DNA of 64,000 nucleotides from Planctomyces sp. SH-PL62 (GTDB taxonomy: Bacteria > Planctomycetota > Planctomycetia > Planctomycetales > Planctomycetaceae): contig CAMDEA010000002.1 of NCBI GenBank assembly GCA_945893045.1, positions 1-64,000 of the forward strand. The letters run 5' to 3'. A model generated the notes under the pieces. It was not told the origin of the DNA and did not search any database. It was given only the letters and a program-made list of their open reading frames with translations. Position numbers and translations under genes: made by a program. Positions 26,431 through 36,095 of this stretch are shown here, one piece after another (position 1 is the first letter of the stretch; each line of letters starts with the position of its first letter).

Positions 26431-28461
26431 TCAGGTGATTGCCGGCAAATCCAGCGCCGGATTTTGGTCGAAGAAGCCATCGGGCTTGAGCATAAAGCCG
26501 ATCGACGAGACCGGCATGACAGGCCAGTCTTCGGGGCGCGGGACGTGGTTGTGGGAGAACACGTACCAGACAACCAGCGGCGTGTCGGTCACGTTGCGAT
26601 TGGCGGCCGTCCAGCGCGGCAGGCCATCTCCGGTGGGATGCTGATTCGGATAATCGCCGGTGGGGAATCGCTCGGCGGGTTCATACGGAGTGACCCACAG
26701 ATGATGAGCCGTGAAGCCGGCGCGTTTCATCACAGCGGCGTCGGGTTGAACGAACGGCGGACAGTTCTCGCCCGGAATCAAACGATAAGTGACAGGCCGT
26801 CCGAGTCGGTTGCGTTGTTGAGTGTTCGCGATTCGCCAAAACCGCGCCGAACCGCCGTTCACGGAACGCTGAGCGGCCAGTTCGCTGGCGAGCAACGTCT
26901 CCTCAGCGCGGAAGGCGTTGCCGTGCGGATTCTCAGAGCCACGCGGCAGCGAGACCGTGTTGACCTCGTAAACCGAGTTCGCATCGCCATCGACTCGCGC
27001 ATCGAGCCGCGCGGCGAAGATGTGTTGATGAAACGGCGCGTTGACCTGCGGAGCGATCTCGTTGCCGAAGCGCGGTTTCTCGCCGGGCTTGAGCGAGGTC
27101 GTGTTCATGATCCCGGTCAACTTCACTTCGCACTGAATCGAGCCGTCCTGATAGAAGTGCCAGAAGAAGCCGTACTCGTAATTGCCAACCGTCGCGATGA
27201 GCGACACGACCAGCCGCCGCGAACGCCGGGTCTCACTCTGATTCGTCCGCCAATCGGTGTGCTTCCAGAGCAAGCCGACATCTTCTTCATGCAGACAGAT
27301 CGCATTCTTGATCGTCACCGGTTTGCCACGGCTGTCGGTCAGATCGGCGTCGAAGTATTTGATCGTGCCCAGACAATCGCATCCGAGTTGCAGCGAATTG
27401 GCCATTGTGCCGATGCCGTACTCGCCGATGTCGAAAGCGTTCTTGCGATAGCTCCCTTCGCTGGGATCGCCGTACGGAACGACCATCTCACAGACGCTGG
27501 CTCGATGCAGGATCGGCCGCTCGCGGTCGCCGTCCTGATAGCTGATCGTGTGCAGGACCAATCCTTCGCGCGGAGTGAAACCCACTCGGAAGCGCCACTT
27601 CTGCCAGCGGACTTCGTGGCCCTCGACGGTGAAGCTCGGCCCGTTCGGTTGTGAGATTTCCAACGGCTTCGGTCCGATGCGCGTCTGCTTGATGAATTCG
27701 CGAGCCCAATTGCCGGCTGTTGGCGGTAGCGGGACAACGCCGTAGTCCTCGACGCGCGCGACTTCCATCTTCGCCAGATCGACGACCGCGACGACTCCCT
27801 CCAGCGGACGAGCGTATCCGTTGTCGGTCGGTGCCGTGCGGACAAAGCACAACGCACGCGATAACCGTTTCCCTTTGTCTTCCGGAGCCTCGGTGCCGTA
27901 CATGCCTGCGGACCACGGTTCGACCATCACGAGTTCGACGTCTTTCACGCCGCGCTTCGCCAATGCCGCGCGGAATTCCGGCGAGCGTTTGACGGCCGCT
28001 TCACATTCGACGAACTCGTCCATCATGATCGGCGGCTGAATCCCCGCCGCGAGCGATTCAAACCGCGTCACCTTTCCGGCCGAAAGATCGACTGTCGCTT
28101 CGGCTCCGCGCCCCGTCGCGGTGTCCAGCAACACGGCCAGCACATTTCTCGCGACGGTTTGCCCCGCGCGATGTGCCACCATCGCAGTCCGATTCGGCTC
28201 GGCCAACGTGACCGCCACGAATCGCCAAGCGTCACCGAGTTTCCGCTCGCTTCGCAACAGCGAGACTGCCCGCTCGATCTCCGCAGCACTTAATGGATCG
28301 AGCGGATGGGCGGCCTTGTTCGATGCCTCAGCGGCGGCCGCATCCATCGTCAGCCAACGTCCTACAGCGACTGCGCCGGCAACCGCCGTCGATGCTTCCA
28401 GAAATCCTCGACGTGAAAAGGCAGGATCAATTCCGTCAGAACTTGTCTCTCGATCAGTCAC
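26431..28461 (-). CDS. Primary-amine oxidase (copper, topaquinone)
   Basis: 676 residues. It oxidises primary amines to aldehydes with release of ammonia and hydrogen peroxide. TVGNYEYGFFW carries the NY(D/E) consensus whose Tyr becomes topaquinone. HQHIFAARLD gives two copper His ligands, and HHLWVTPY probably supplies the third. An exporting twin-arginine signal is present (FSRRGFLEASTAVAGAVAVG). The GTG at 28461 is chosen because GAGGAG lies 9 nt upstream; the open frame continues beyond but has no start with support. It sits 44 nt after the CehA/McbA-type gene, so co-transcription is likely. Confidence 0.93.
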   Translation of the reverse strand: MTDRETSSDGIDPAFSRRGFLEASTAVAGAVAVGRWLTMDAAAAEASNKAAHPLDPLSAAEIERAVSLLRSERKLGDAWRFVAVTLAEPNRTAMVAHRAGQTVARNVLAVLLDTATGRGAEATVDLSAGKVTRFESLAAGIQPPIMMDEFVECEAAVKRSPEFRAALAKRGVKDVELVMVEPWSAGMYGTEAPEDKGKRLSRALCFVRTAPTDNGYARPLEGVVAVVDLAKMEVARVEDYGVVPLPPTAGNWAREFIKQTRIGPKPLEISQPNGPSFTVEGHEVRWQKWRFRVGFTPREGLVLHTISYQDGDRERPILHRASVCEMVVPYGDPSEGSYRKNAFDIGEYGIGTMANSLQLGCDCLGTIKYFDADLTDSRGKPVTIKNAICLHEEDVGLLWKHTDWRTNQSETRRSRRLVVSLIATVGNYEYGFFWHFYQDGSIQCEVKLTGIMNTTSLKPGEKPRFGNEIAPQVNAPFHQHIFAARLDARVDGDANSVYEVNTVSLPRGSENPHGNAFRAEETLLASELAAQRSVNGGSARFWRIANTQQRNRLGRPVTYRLIPGENCPPFVQPDAAVMKRAGFTAHHLWVTPYEPAERFPTGDYPNQHPTGDGLPRWTAANRNVTDTPLVVWYVFSHNHVPRPEDWPVMPVSSIGFMLKPDGFFDQNPALDLPAIT

Positions 28462-28505
28462 GATGCGTGTCTCCTCAGAAAGAACAGGATCGAGTCGTTT
28501 GGAAA

Positions 28506-30050
28506 CTACTCGGCGAGAGCTTTGAGCGATTGATCGTACAGCCCTAGCACCTTCTGTCGCTGCTCGGCCGTATCGAATTGAGCTTTCTCGACGATGGTGG
28601 CGCGAGCGGTCTCGACCGCGTGCCGCAGCCACGCGACGTCGGCGGCGCGGCGAATCGAGCGGCCTTTTAGCGTAACGTACACGGCCGAGGTGTGTCCGAA
28701 GAGCGTGCGGCCATATTCGTTTTTGTTCGCTGTCGTAATGCGAACCGCGAGCCAACCCGGTTCAGTGATGTTGATCGGTTTGCGCAACGTCGCGGCGAAA
28801 TGCCCGTTGACCGACTGGGACGTTTCGCTGGCGATGACTTGTCCGTTCTGAATGATCTCCAGCGTTTCAAAGTCACTACGGCCGATCGCGCTGGTGGAAA
28901 CGGTGACTTCACCGGACTGCGACAAGTCGAGCGTGTCGCCAATCCGGGCGTTGTTGACCTTCAATTCCAACAGCGGGCCGTTGGTGATGAAGGTGCGGCC
29001 GGCGCGCAGCGCGGCCAGCCAGGATTCGGGAGTCAGATCCCCTTCAACCTCGGCATACACGCGAGCGAAGTCGTCCATGAACCAATCGGTGCCGGTCGAG
29101 AACGGCACTTTCAACCCGGCATTCAAATAGTGATAAAAACTGTCGGCATAACCGCCGTGGCTGCCTCCGTCGAAAATGTTCTGGGCATCCAACCGACCGG
29201 CCAACCAATTGGGGATGTCTTCAAAGCCCCAGTCGTTGTGGCACCAGATGGCCGTGCCGTCTTGCTGATGAGCGTTCTCAAGACCCAGCGCGATCGCAGG
29301 CGAATCGGGGGGAGTTTTCGCGATACCGGCTCCGATGCTGACTGGCTGCACGAGTTCCTTCAGTCCCAGCAGCATGACGTGTCCGTAGCCTTCGCCGCCC
29401 GCACCGAAGTTATGCCGATGCTCTTCGCCGTTGGAGATCAGGACGCCGCGCGTCTCCAGGAACTTGAGCCGCCCGGTCGGATATTGATTCGTGATGTAGT
29501 CCTGATCCGCCCCCGCCCGTTTCAAGTGCGAGACGAACAGCACGTCCAACCCATCCGCCGCCGGGAAGTCTCGTAGATAGCGATCGGACTCCTCACGCGT
29601 GATCTTCATCAAATGCAGATGCGTGTTGGCGGAACGCCAGCCGTGATCACGTCGCCGGCTGAATCGTTTCAACGGGATCGTGACTTCGCGCGGTTGGCCG
29701 TTGCTCAAATCCAACTCGACTTTGGCGGTCTCTGTTTCGAGGCCAGAGATCGCTTCAATGTTGACGGCTCCTTTCGGCAAATCGACCGTCACAGATTGCG
29801 GGACGACAAACCAATCCTCGATCCCCGGCTGCTTTTGCAGCAAGCCCCAACCGCGCGAGTCGAGGCTCTTCGGAGTCAGCACGACGGGCTTGCCGTCGGC
29901 GGCGTGAGTGAAACGGACGACTCCCGCGATCGGCTTCCCCGAATCGGCGTCGGACAGCAGCAGAGTCACTCGGCAGGTTGGTTCAGGGGCGAACGCAGCG
30001 GCCACCAGCAACAGAGCCACCGCACCCAGACAGGCCAACATCGCTCGCAT
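28506..30050 (-). CDS. CehA/McbA-type exported metallohydrolase
   Basis: 514 residues with a signal peptide (MLACLGAVALLLVAAAFA). An N-terminal beta-sandwich (TLLLSDADSGKPIAGVVRF) precedes a PHP-like metal-binding domain with WRSANTHLHLMK, GLDVLFVSHLKR, NGEEHRHNF and IWCHNDWG. This arrangement matches the CehA/McbA family, named for carbamate-pesticide hydrolases but mostly of unknown substrate in Planctomycetota. The ATG at 30050 starts directly at the signal peptide. It precedes the amine oxidase gene. Confidence 0.8.
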   Translation of the reverse strand: MRAMLACLGAVALLLVAAAFAPEPTCRVTLLLSDADSGKPIAGVVRFTHAADGKPVVLTPKSLDSRGWGLLQKQPGIEDWFVVPQSVTVDLPKGAVNIEAISGLETETAKVELDLSNGQPREVTIPLKRFSRRRDHGWRSANTHLHLMKITREESDRYLRDFPAADGLDVLFVSHLKRAGADQDYITNQYPTGRLKFLETRGVLISNGEEHRHNFGAGGEGYGHVMLLGLKELVQPVSIGAGIAKTPPDSPAIALGLENAHQQDGTAIWCHNDWGFEDIPNWLAGRLDAQNIFDGGSHGGYADSFYHYLNAGLKVPFSTGTDWFMDDFARVYAEVEGDLTPESWLAALRAGRTFITNGPLLELKVNNARIGDTLDLSQSGEVTVSTSAIGRSDFETLEIIQNGQVIASETSQSVNGHFAATLRKPINITEPGWLAVRITTANKNEYGRTLFGHTSAVYVTLKGRSIRRAADVAWLRHAVETARATIVEKAQFDTAEQRQKVLGLYDQSLKALAE

Positions 30051-30075
30051 CACGATTCCTTGAATAAAAGAATTT

Positions 30076-30176
30076 GGCAAGCGGGGCGGCGTCAGCCCAA
30101 GGGCACTCACTTTGGCGTCAATGTAGCAGGCACATTCCAATGTGAGTGCCCTTGGGCTGACGCCGCTCCGCTTGCC
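30076..30176. repeat. Palindromic element, F2-like ends with CAAGGGCACTCAC core
   Basis: Arms of 35 bp beginning GGCAAGCGGGGCGGCGTCAG and ending with the reverse complement, with only one mismatch, around a 31-nt centre. It spans the gap between the kinase 3' end and the CehA/McbA-type start. Confidence 0.92.
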
Positions 30177-30184
30177 TGTGCTCT

Positions 30185-31474
30185 TCAGGAGTTTTTCTTC
30201 CGAGGCGGCTTCAAGCCGGGATTGCTCTGGTTGAGCTGTGTGTCTTTGCGGATCGTCGTTTCCATCTGTGCCTGAGTTGGCCGCACCGCTTTGGAATCGA
30301 CCGAACAGACGGACAAGCTGCTCGCGGTCGCAGCGCGTTTGGATCGTTCGTCGTACAACTTCTCCCGTTGCCGAGCAATCGCGGCTCGCCGATCCAGAAT
30401 CTGCTGAAAGTTAAAACTGATTCGTTTTGGTTTCGCGAACGGCTTCAAAACCAGTGCGACCTCGCGAGCGGTCGAATAACGCTGCTCCGGATCCTTGGCC
30501 AGCAAGCGTTCGATGATCAGTGCGACTTCCACGGGAACATCCGGAACCAATTCCCGAATCGGCCGCGGGAGCTTGTTCCAGTGCGCGTTGATCTTGGCCG
30601 ACCGCGACTTCATGTTGGGAAACAAGACTTGCCCCGTGATCATGAAATACAACGTCGCTCCCAGGCTGTAGAGGTCCGCTCGGCGATCCACATGGAAGCT
30701 GTCGCGGGCTTGCTCCGGAGCGATGTAGTCCGCCGTACCCAGACAATCCTGACCGAAGATCATCGACAGCGAGTATTCGTCGCCGAGCACCGACTGCGAG
30801 GCCAGCGACAAGCCGAAGTCCAAGATGTGCGCGTTGCCCTTCTCATCGACGAGCACATTGGCCGGCTTGAGATCACGATGCACCAGTCCCAGCCGATGCG
30901 CGTGCTGCAACCCGGCCGCGATATGCTGCGCGATGTGACACGCCACCGGCCACGCGATTGGTCCGCCCATCGCCACGAATTCGTCGATGCCGATGCCCCG
31001 TACCAAATCCATCACCATGTAATGCACGTTGCCGTACACGCCGACCGCTTCGCCGACCTCGTGTGTGCGAATGATCGCGTGATGATTCAGCCTCTGCCCC
31101 GCGTCCGCTTCCAACTGAAACCGCGCCAGCAATCCGGCGTCGTTCTCATTCTGCTCGCACAGCATCTTGAGCGCGACTTCCGCGCCGGTTCGCAGATCGC
31201 GAGCGATGTAGACCCAGCCCATTCCGCCCGAACCGAGAATGTCCTCAATGCGGTAGTGGTTGATGAAGAACCCGCGCGTCCGCCCTTCGAGTAACCGTGT
31301 CGCGTGCAACCGAGTCAGGAACCCCGCCTTGACCAGCGCCTTCGCCGCCGTCAGCGCATCCAGCTCGCCGAGTTCCGCCACCACGTCCAACGCCAAGTCG
31401 AACCGCTCCTCCGAGAGCAGCTTGCTCTGCTGGAGATGACCGAGAAAGTCAGTGGTATTCGCAACCGTCACCAA
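30185..31474 (-). CDS. Hanks-type serine/threonine protein kinase
   Basis: 429 residues, cytoplasmic (no membrane helix seen). An N-terminal segment of about 70 residues (LLSEERFDLALDVVAELGELDALTAAKALVKAGFL) resembles the domain that precedes many planctomycete kinases. The kinase domain has GSGGMGWVYIA, VALKML (Lys 103), HRDLKPANVL, DFGLS, GTADYIAPEQA and LLAKDPEQRYSTARE. All catalytic motifs are intact. The C-terminal tail is basic and Ser/Thr-rich (SSLSVCSVDSKAVRPTQAQM), perhaps autophosphorylated. The start is a TTG (31474) or the adjacent GTG. The target is unknown. Confidence 0.92.
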   Translation of the reverse strand: MVTVANTTDFLGHLQQSKLLSEERFDLALDVVAELGELDALTAAKALVKAGFLTRLHATRLLEGRTRGFFINHYRIEDILGSGGMGWVYIARDLRTGAEVALKMLCEQNENDAGLLARFQLEADAGQRLNHHAIIRTHEVGEAVGVYGNVHYMVMDLVRGIGIDEFVAMGGPIAWPVACHIAQHIAAGLQHAHRLGLVHRDLKPANVLVDEKGNAHILDFGLSLASQSVLGDEYSLSMIFGQDCLGTADYIAPEQARDSFHVDRRADLYSLGATLYFMITGQVLFPNMKSRSAKINAHWNKLPRPIRELVPDVPVEVALIIERLLAKDPEQRYSTAREVALVLKPFAKPKRISFNFQQILDRRAAIARQREKLYDERSKRAATASSLSVCSVDSKAVRPTQAQMETTIRKDTQLNQSNPGLKPPRKKNS

Positions 31475-31768
31475 GGCGAATCACCTGTCGAGAGAATTCC
31501 TAGACCCCAAGCATTTCTGGAACCAACGCCGCAGATGTTGGCTTCACGAGAAGCATAGCATTCCGCCAGACCGAGAGGCACGTCTTCACGCGGACATCGC
31601 CAGAAAAACGGTGACGCCGTGTCGGAGGTCAGGCTTTATCGGAAGGATTCGCCCCAGTCTCGATCGTTGGATGATGCCTCATCGAGCAACCCCACCGGGC
31701 TGCCGCCGCCCTGCTCGCCTGAGTCTTTCGTAACCGTGCAGGTCATCCGTTGCCGACGACGTTTCGTT
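31475..31768. other. Intergenic stretch without recognisable gene
   Basis: 294 nt between the kinase start and the SixA-like gene's 3' end. No coding frame with a family match is seen. A degenerate half of an F2 palindrome (GCCGCCCTGCTCGCCTGAG, about 31705-31723) is the only structure noted. Confidence 0.5.
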
Positions 31769-32233
31769 TCATCGCGGTTCCAGCATCCACAACAAGCGGC
31801 CTTGGCCGGGGGCGATGATGCCGTCGAACTCCACGCACGCGCTGGTTCCCGGCGAGAAGTTCGATCTGCCGCCGTCGAGCAATAGCGACGTCAACGAACT
31901 CATGATGGGTTCGTGGCCGACGAGCGCCGTCACCTCGGCCGACAGGTCGGCCAGTCGCGGCAGAATCTCTTGGCAACCGCTGCCAAGCGCGAGCCACGTT
32001 GCGATGCCTTGCGCGTGAGCCGGCAATGCCGCGGCCGTTGCCAGAATCTCCGCCGTCTCGGTCGTGCGTCGAGCGGGACTGTGAAGGATGGCACTGGGAG
32101 TCCCGCCGCGCAGGACGATTGACCGAGCCACCGCTGCAAACTCGCGACGCCCCTCGTCGGTCAGCGGTCGTTCAGCATCCGGCAGATGGTGGCTCGCAGC
32201 GGCGCGAGCGTGGCGGATCAGCAGCAGCCGCAT
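31769..32233 (-). CDS. SixA-like phosphohistidine phosphatase
   Basis: 154 residues. LLLIRHARA is the RHG-type phosphohistidine loop. LHSPARRTTETAEI and ALVGHEPIMSSL supply the further Arg and His ligands of the histidine-phosphatase fold. The short length and single-domain layout match SixA, which removes phosphate from phosphohistidines of signalling proteins. The ATG at 32233 (MRLLLIRHA) is the family start. A rho-independent terminator ends 12 nt upstream of the start, so it has its own promoter or depends on read-through. Confidence 0.85.
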   Translation of the reverse strand: MRLLLIRHARAAASHHLPDAERPLTDEGRREFAAVARSIVLRGGTPSAILHSPARRTTETAEILATAAALPAHAQGIATWLALGSGCQEILPRLADLSAEVTALVGHEPIMSSLTSLLLDGGRSNFSPGTSACVEFDGIIAPGQGRLLWMLEPR

Positions 32234-32245
32234 CGCGTTTCCTCT

Positions 32246-32275
32246 AAAAAAGAAGACCACCCGTAGGTGGTCTTC
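32246..32275 (-). terminator. Rho-independent terminator after the cytochrome gene
   Basis: On the minus strand, a perfect 10-bp stem GAAGACCACC / GGTGGTCTTC with a TACG tetraloop is followed by six T. It lies about 30 nt past the cytochrome stop and just before the SixA-like start. Confidence 0.92.
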
Positions 32276-32303
32276 CGAAGCATTCCGAATTGCTCAACAA
32301 GAG

Positions 32304-32657
32304 TTACTTGCTGGCGGGCAACTTGCCGTCCTTGAGCAGGTCGCCGAAGGTCTTGTCCTTCACCGCGCTCTTCTCTTTTTCGGTTTTGGTGAAGGCATCC
32401 TTAATCTTGGCCTCGTCCTTTTCCATCTTGGCGATGTTCTTGGCGAGCGCTTCACCGTAGTTGTTGCGCATCTTCTTGTCGTCAGTTCCTTCTTTGTGGC
32501 AGACGTTGCAGTTGGTCTTGTTGTCCTTGGCGACCTTCTCGTAGGTCGTGTCGAACGCCTTCTTGTAGTTGGGACGAGCTTCAACGCTTGCGCTGAAACC
32601 AATCACCAGACCAGCTACGACGCCAGCCACAACCATCCCTTGAATCAAGCCCTTCAT
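32304..32657 (-). CDS. Small exported c-type cytochrome-like protein
   Basis: 117 residues. The signal peptide MVVAGVVAGLVIGFSASVEA is followed by a Lys-rich body with one haem-binding CNVCH (CxxCH). No distal Met is obvious; the few Met residues lie soon after the haem motif. It is probably an extracytoplasmic electron-transfer protein. Shine-Dalgarno GGAGG sits 7 nt before the ATG and a strong terminator follows, so it is a single-gene unit that may be well expressed. Confidence 0.8.
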   Translation of the reverse strand: MKGLIQGMVVAGVVAGLVIGFSASVEARPNYKKAFDTTYEKVAKDNKTNCNVCHKEGTDDKKMRNNYGEALAKNIAKMEKDEAKIKDAFTKTEKEKSAVKDKTFGDLLKDGKLPASK

Positions 32658-32890
32658 TGAAAAACCTCCGCAAAGTTTGAGTTGATCCCAGCGTCGCGAG
32701 CAAACTGGCTCGGGAGCCCACCAAGCAGTGGGACGTTCCAGCGTCGCGTTCCTGATTCGTGCCCTCTCTGACGATCTTTCGCCGGGAAATGCAGGGCCGG
32801 ATTAGACTCCCACCCATCCGCAAAGTCAATTTGGTGGGAGCGGCATCCGATCCCGCAGTCGAATCATCGGACAGACTGCCCCGCGATTGT

Positions 32891-33589
32891 TCAAAGAATC
32901 TCCTGCGGATAAGCGTTGGCCGAGCGAAAGGCTTCCGCGTAACGGACTCCGCAGGTCGCACCGCGATAGGCGGAAATACTCTCCTTCGTGCGCATCGCCC
33001 CGTCGGGTTTGGCCGGATCGAACGGCTGGTTCTGCACCAGCGCCATCAGCTTGCCGAGCCAGGCAATCGCCTGGGGCCATTCGTCGGTGACGTCCACGAA
33101 CGTGTTGGGCTCAAAGCCGATCGTGTGTCGCGGTCCGTTGTCAAACTGAAAGATGCGGCCGGTCCCGCGAAACCGTTGGGCCGGTGCTCCGTCAAGCAGC
33201 CGGTCGCCGTGCCCCAGCGCGGTCTTGCTCAAGGCCGATGCGACTTCGTGATCCGGATGACTGTCGTGCGGCCAGAGCATGAATGCGACATCTGGTTGAA
33301 TCTCGGTGATCGCTTCCGCGACGGCGGTCTTCGTGGCCTGGTTCACGTCAAACCGCATGCCGGTGAAGTCGAGAAACTTCATCTCGACGCCGTACTCTTG
33401 GCCGAGCTTGATCGTTCCGGCAACGATCTCTTTGTGTCGCCCGGCCGCTGGCTTCCAGTTGGAGTAATCGCCGATCAGGCTGAGAATCACGACCCGGTGA
33501 TTTTTTCGCACCGCCTTGAGCAGCGTGCCGCTGATCCCGAACACGCAGTCGTCGTAATGGGCTCCGATCCCCAGAATCGTTTTGGGCAT
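32891..33589 (-). CDS. PIG-L/LmbE-family N-acetyl-sugar deacetylase
   Basis: 232 residues. IGAHYDDCVFG (the AHxDD zinc motif) near the N terminus and WPHDSHPDHEVASAL (HPDH with the third ligand) define the PIG-L deacetylase fold, which removes acetyl groups from GlcNAc-type substrates. The ATG at 33589 (MPKTILGIGAHYDD) is the typical start; the longer frame upstream runs through a degenerate palindrome. The substrate is not predictable from the neighbours. Confidence 0.88.
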   Translation of the reverse strand: MPKTILGIGAHYDDCVFGISGTLLKAVRKNHRVVILSLIGDYSNWKPAAGRHKEIVAGTIKLGQEYGVEMKFLDFTGMRFDVNQATKTAVAEAITEIQPDVAFMLWPHDSHPDHEVASALSKTALGHGDRLLDGAPAQRFRGTGRIFQFDNGPRHTIGFEPNTFVDVTDEWPQAIAWLGKLMALVQNQPFDPAKPDGAMRTKESISAYRGATCGVRYAEAFRSANAYPQEIL

Positions 33590-33616
33590 TTGAGGGACTC
33601 CGTTGGTGGGTGAACT

Positions 33617-33646
33617 GGCGAGCGGGGCTGACACTGCCCGCTCGCC
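33617..33646. repeat. Degenerate short F2 palindrome
   Basis: GGCGAGCGGG and CCCGCTCGCC with only 10 nt between. It appears to be a collapsed F2 element upstream of the PIG-L gene. Confidence 0.6.
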
Positions 33647-33663
33647 TGTCGCATACGTTACCG

Positions 33664-33704
33664 AAAAAACGAGCGGCTTGTCCCACCCGAAGGACAAGCC
33701 GCTC
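33664..33704 (-). terminator. Rho-independent terminator after the sigma-factor gene
   Basis: On the minus strand, a 13-bp stem GAGCGGCTTGTCC / GGACAAGCCGCTC with an 8-nt loop is followed by G and six T. It ends the sigma-factor transcript 45 nt past its stop. Confidence 0.92.
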
Positions 33705-33749
33705 TGACCACCGCGCGAATACGCAACGGTGATGTTCACAACCGGGGTC

Positions 33750-34442
33750 TCACGTCTGCCAGCGCACGTACTTCAAAAGGTCCAGGCTGGCGAGTTCCTC
33801 TTCCAGCGTGTCCGGCGTGACGACACTCATCGTGCGTGCGACTTCGTTGACCAACAGTTCGCCAAATTTCCGCCGAGCACGGCTGAGCTGTTTGCGAAAT
33901 GCCTCGGCGGTCAGCTCTTGTCCCGTCGCGCTGGAGACGCGGACAGCCAGCATCGAAGAATCTTCCTCGCCATGTTTGACCGACGTCCGCAGCACCGTGT
34001 GAAACAGATTGCCGGCGTTGGATTGCTCGTGCTTGCGCAGCGCGAGCCAGGCTCCCTTCATCACGCACTCGCGCCACGAGCGATCCCACGCTCGATCCGC
34101 AATCACGGCCGCCGGGATCGAGGAGAGGTCGGCCACACTGACCGGCCGACGGGACTTCTTGCGGAAGTAGCCCAGTGCGGCGTTTCGCACGACCGTCATC
34201 AAGTAGTACCGAAATCGGCCGCGACGTCCCATGCCATCGGGAAAGCCCCGCTCAACCACTTGCAGGAGCAGATCCTGCTCGACCTCGTCGGCGTCATGCT
34301 CGTTGGAGATCAGTGCTTGCAGGTAAGCGCGAATTGCCGTGCCGTAGCGCCTCACGAACCGCGACGGATCCGCCAGGATCGACGTATTGGTCGTGATCGC
34401 GTGAAAGTTCCGCTGCAAACCAGTGCTGGTACCCGACAACAT
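33750..34442 (-). CDS. ECF-like RNA polymerase sigma factor
   Basis: 230 residues. Region 2 is seen in FVRRYGTAIRAYLQALISNEHDADEVEQDLLLQVVERGF and GRFRYYLMTVVRNAALGYFRKK. A region-4-like part with LTAEAFRKQLSRARRKFGELLVNEVARTM follows after a linker longer than in classical ECF factors. This matches the planctomycete ECF-like sigma group. No anti-sigma factor is adjacent. The ATG at 34442 is preceded by GGAGGTGA. The divergent rtcB gene starts 190 nt away, and shared control of that gap is possible but unproven. Confidence 0.8.
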   Translation of the reverse strand: MLSGTSTGLQRNFHAITTNTSILADPSRFVRRYGTAIRAYLQALISNEHDADEVEQDLLLQVVERGFPDGMGRRGRFRYYLMTVVRNAALGYFRKKSRRPVSVADLSSIPAAVIADRAWDRSWRECVMKGAWLALRKHEQSNAGNLFHTVLRTSVKHGEEDSSMLAVRVSSATGQELTAEAFRKQLSRARRKFGELLVNEVARTMSVVTPDTLEEELASLDLLKYVRWQT

Positions 34443-34631
34443 GATCCCCTCACCTCCGGCCCGGAGGAGTTCCAACGTTCGAGACAGTCTGCCCCACCAG
34501 TTTTGTGACTCAATTTCGACGGCTCAATCTGAATTCAAGTCATCAAACTGTGACTTGCTTCGATTGTGCGCTCTCCCCATTCGTTCCTGGCATCTTGGAA
34601 AACCTCACGCACCTCGATACGTTCCTTGACC

Positions 34632-36095
34632 ATGTCCAAGCCCGGTTTCGATGGTCCGCTGATTCGGCTGAACGACTGCTGCTGGAAGATCCCCCGGTCG
34701 TACAAGCCCGGCATGCGCGTCGATGGCTTGATCTACGCCAGCGACGAATTGATCGAACAAGTCCGCCACGATCAGGCTCCCGAACAGGTCGCCAACGTCG
34801 CCACTCTGCCCGGCATCCAGATTGCCAGTTTCGCGATGCCCGATATTCATTGGGGCTACGGCTTCACGATCGGCGGCGTCTGCGCGACCGATCCCGATCA
34901 AGGAGGCGTCATCTCTCCCGGCGGAGTCGGCTACGACATCAACTGCGGCGTGCGGTTGGTTCGCACCAATCTGACACATCAAGAAGTCCAACCGCATCTG
35001 ACCCGCTTGATCGACGAGCTTTTCAAAAACGTCCCCACGGGAGTCGGTCGCAAGGGCAAGTATCATTTCGACATGGTCGAGCTGCGCGAGTTGATGGCTG
35101 AAGGAGTCGACTACCTCAAACGCCGTGGCTTGGCGACGGAAGAAGACATCGAGAATACCGAAGCACGCGGCCGGCTCGACGGTGCCGCCCCCGGCAACGT
35201 CAGCGACCGAGCCATCCAGCGCGGAGCCAGTCAATGCGGCACGCTCGGTTCCGGCAATCACTTCATGGAGGTGCAAATCGTCGAGTCGATCCACGACGCC
35301 GACGCGGCCGCCGTGCTCGGCCTGTCACAGGACCAAGTCTGCGTGATGATTCACTCCGGCTCGCGTGGCCTCGGCTATCAAGTCTGCGACGACGCACTCA
35401 TGCACCTGCGCGGCGTGCCGGAAAAGTACGGCATCGTGCTTCCAGATCGGCAACTCGCGTGTGCTCCCGCGCTCAGCAATGAAGGCCGGCACTATCTCGG
35501 TGCGATGCGCGCCGCCGCCAACTACGCTTGGTGCAACCGCCAATTGCTGATGTGGCAGGCGCGCGAAGTCTTCGAGTCGGTCTTCGGCCGCCCGTGGCAA
35601 GAACTGGGGATGAGCTTGATGTACGACGTCGCGCACAACATCGCGAAGTTCGAGGAACACTCGATCGACGATGAGCAGCGCAAAGTCTGGGTGCATCGCA
35701 AAGGGGCCACGCGAGCGTTCCCGCCAGGTCATTCCGAAGTCCCACAGCAATATCGAGCCGTCGGCCAACCAGTCCTCATCCCCGGTGACATGGGCCGTGC
35801 GAGCTGGGTGCTCGTCGGCCAACAGGGGAGCATGGATCAAACCTTCGGCACCACCTGCCACGGAGCCGGCCGAGTCCTCAGCCGCACCAAAGCCGTCGCG
35901 CTCGCACAAGGCCGGCGGATCGACAAGGAATTGCTCGCGCGCGGAGTCGTCGCTCGCTCACAAGGCTGGAAGGGACTCGCTGAAGAGCAGCCCGACGCCT
36001 ACAAGGACGTGAATCTCGTCGTCGATGTGGTCCATCAAGCCGGCCTGTCCAAGAAGGTCGCTCGGATGAAACCAATCGGCGTCATCAAAGGCTAA
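34632..36095 (+). CDS. rtcB: RNA-splicing ligase RtcB
   Basis: 487 residues. It joins 2',3'-cyclic phosphate or 3'-phosphate RNA ends to 5'-OH ends, using GTP and Mn2+. GGVGYDINCGVR carries the metal-binding Cys (residue 105). GSGNHFMEVQ, MIHSGSRGLGYQ and the guanylylated-His motif CHGAGR are all present. PDIHWGYGFTIGGV is also conserved. Bacterial RtcB serves RNA repair, often under stress. No archease gene is adjacent. The ATG at 34632 (MSKPGFDGPLIRL) is chosen by homology. The next gene begins immediately after the stop. Confidence 0.96.
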   Translation: MSKPGFDGPLIRLNDCCWKIPRSYKPGMRVDGLIYASDELIEQVRHDQAPEQVANVATLPGIQIASFAMPDIHWGYGFTIGGVCATDPDQGGVISPGGVGYDINCGVRLVRTNLTHQEVQPHLTRLIDELFKNVPTGVGRKGKYHFDMVELRELMAEGVDYLKRRGLATEEDIENTEARGRLDGAAPGNVSDRAIQRGASQCGTLGSGNHFMEVQIVESIHDADAAAVLGLSQDQVCVMIHSGSRGLGYQVCDDALMHLRGVPEKYGIVLPDRQLACAPALSNEGRHYLGAMRAAANYAWCNRQLLMWQAREVFESVFGRPWQELGMSLMYDVAHNIAKFEEHSIDDEQRKVWVHRKGATRAFPPGHSEVPQQYRAVGQPVLIPGDMGRASWVLVGQQGSMDQTFGTTCHGAGRVLSRTKAVALAQGRRIDKELLARGVVARSQGWKGLAEEQPDAYKDVNLVVDVVHQAGLSKKVARMKPIGVIKG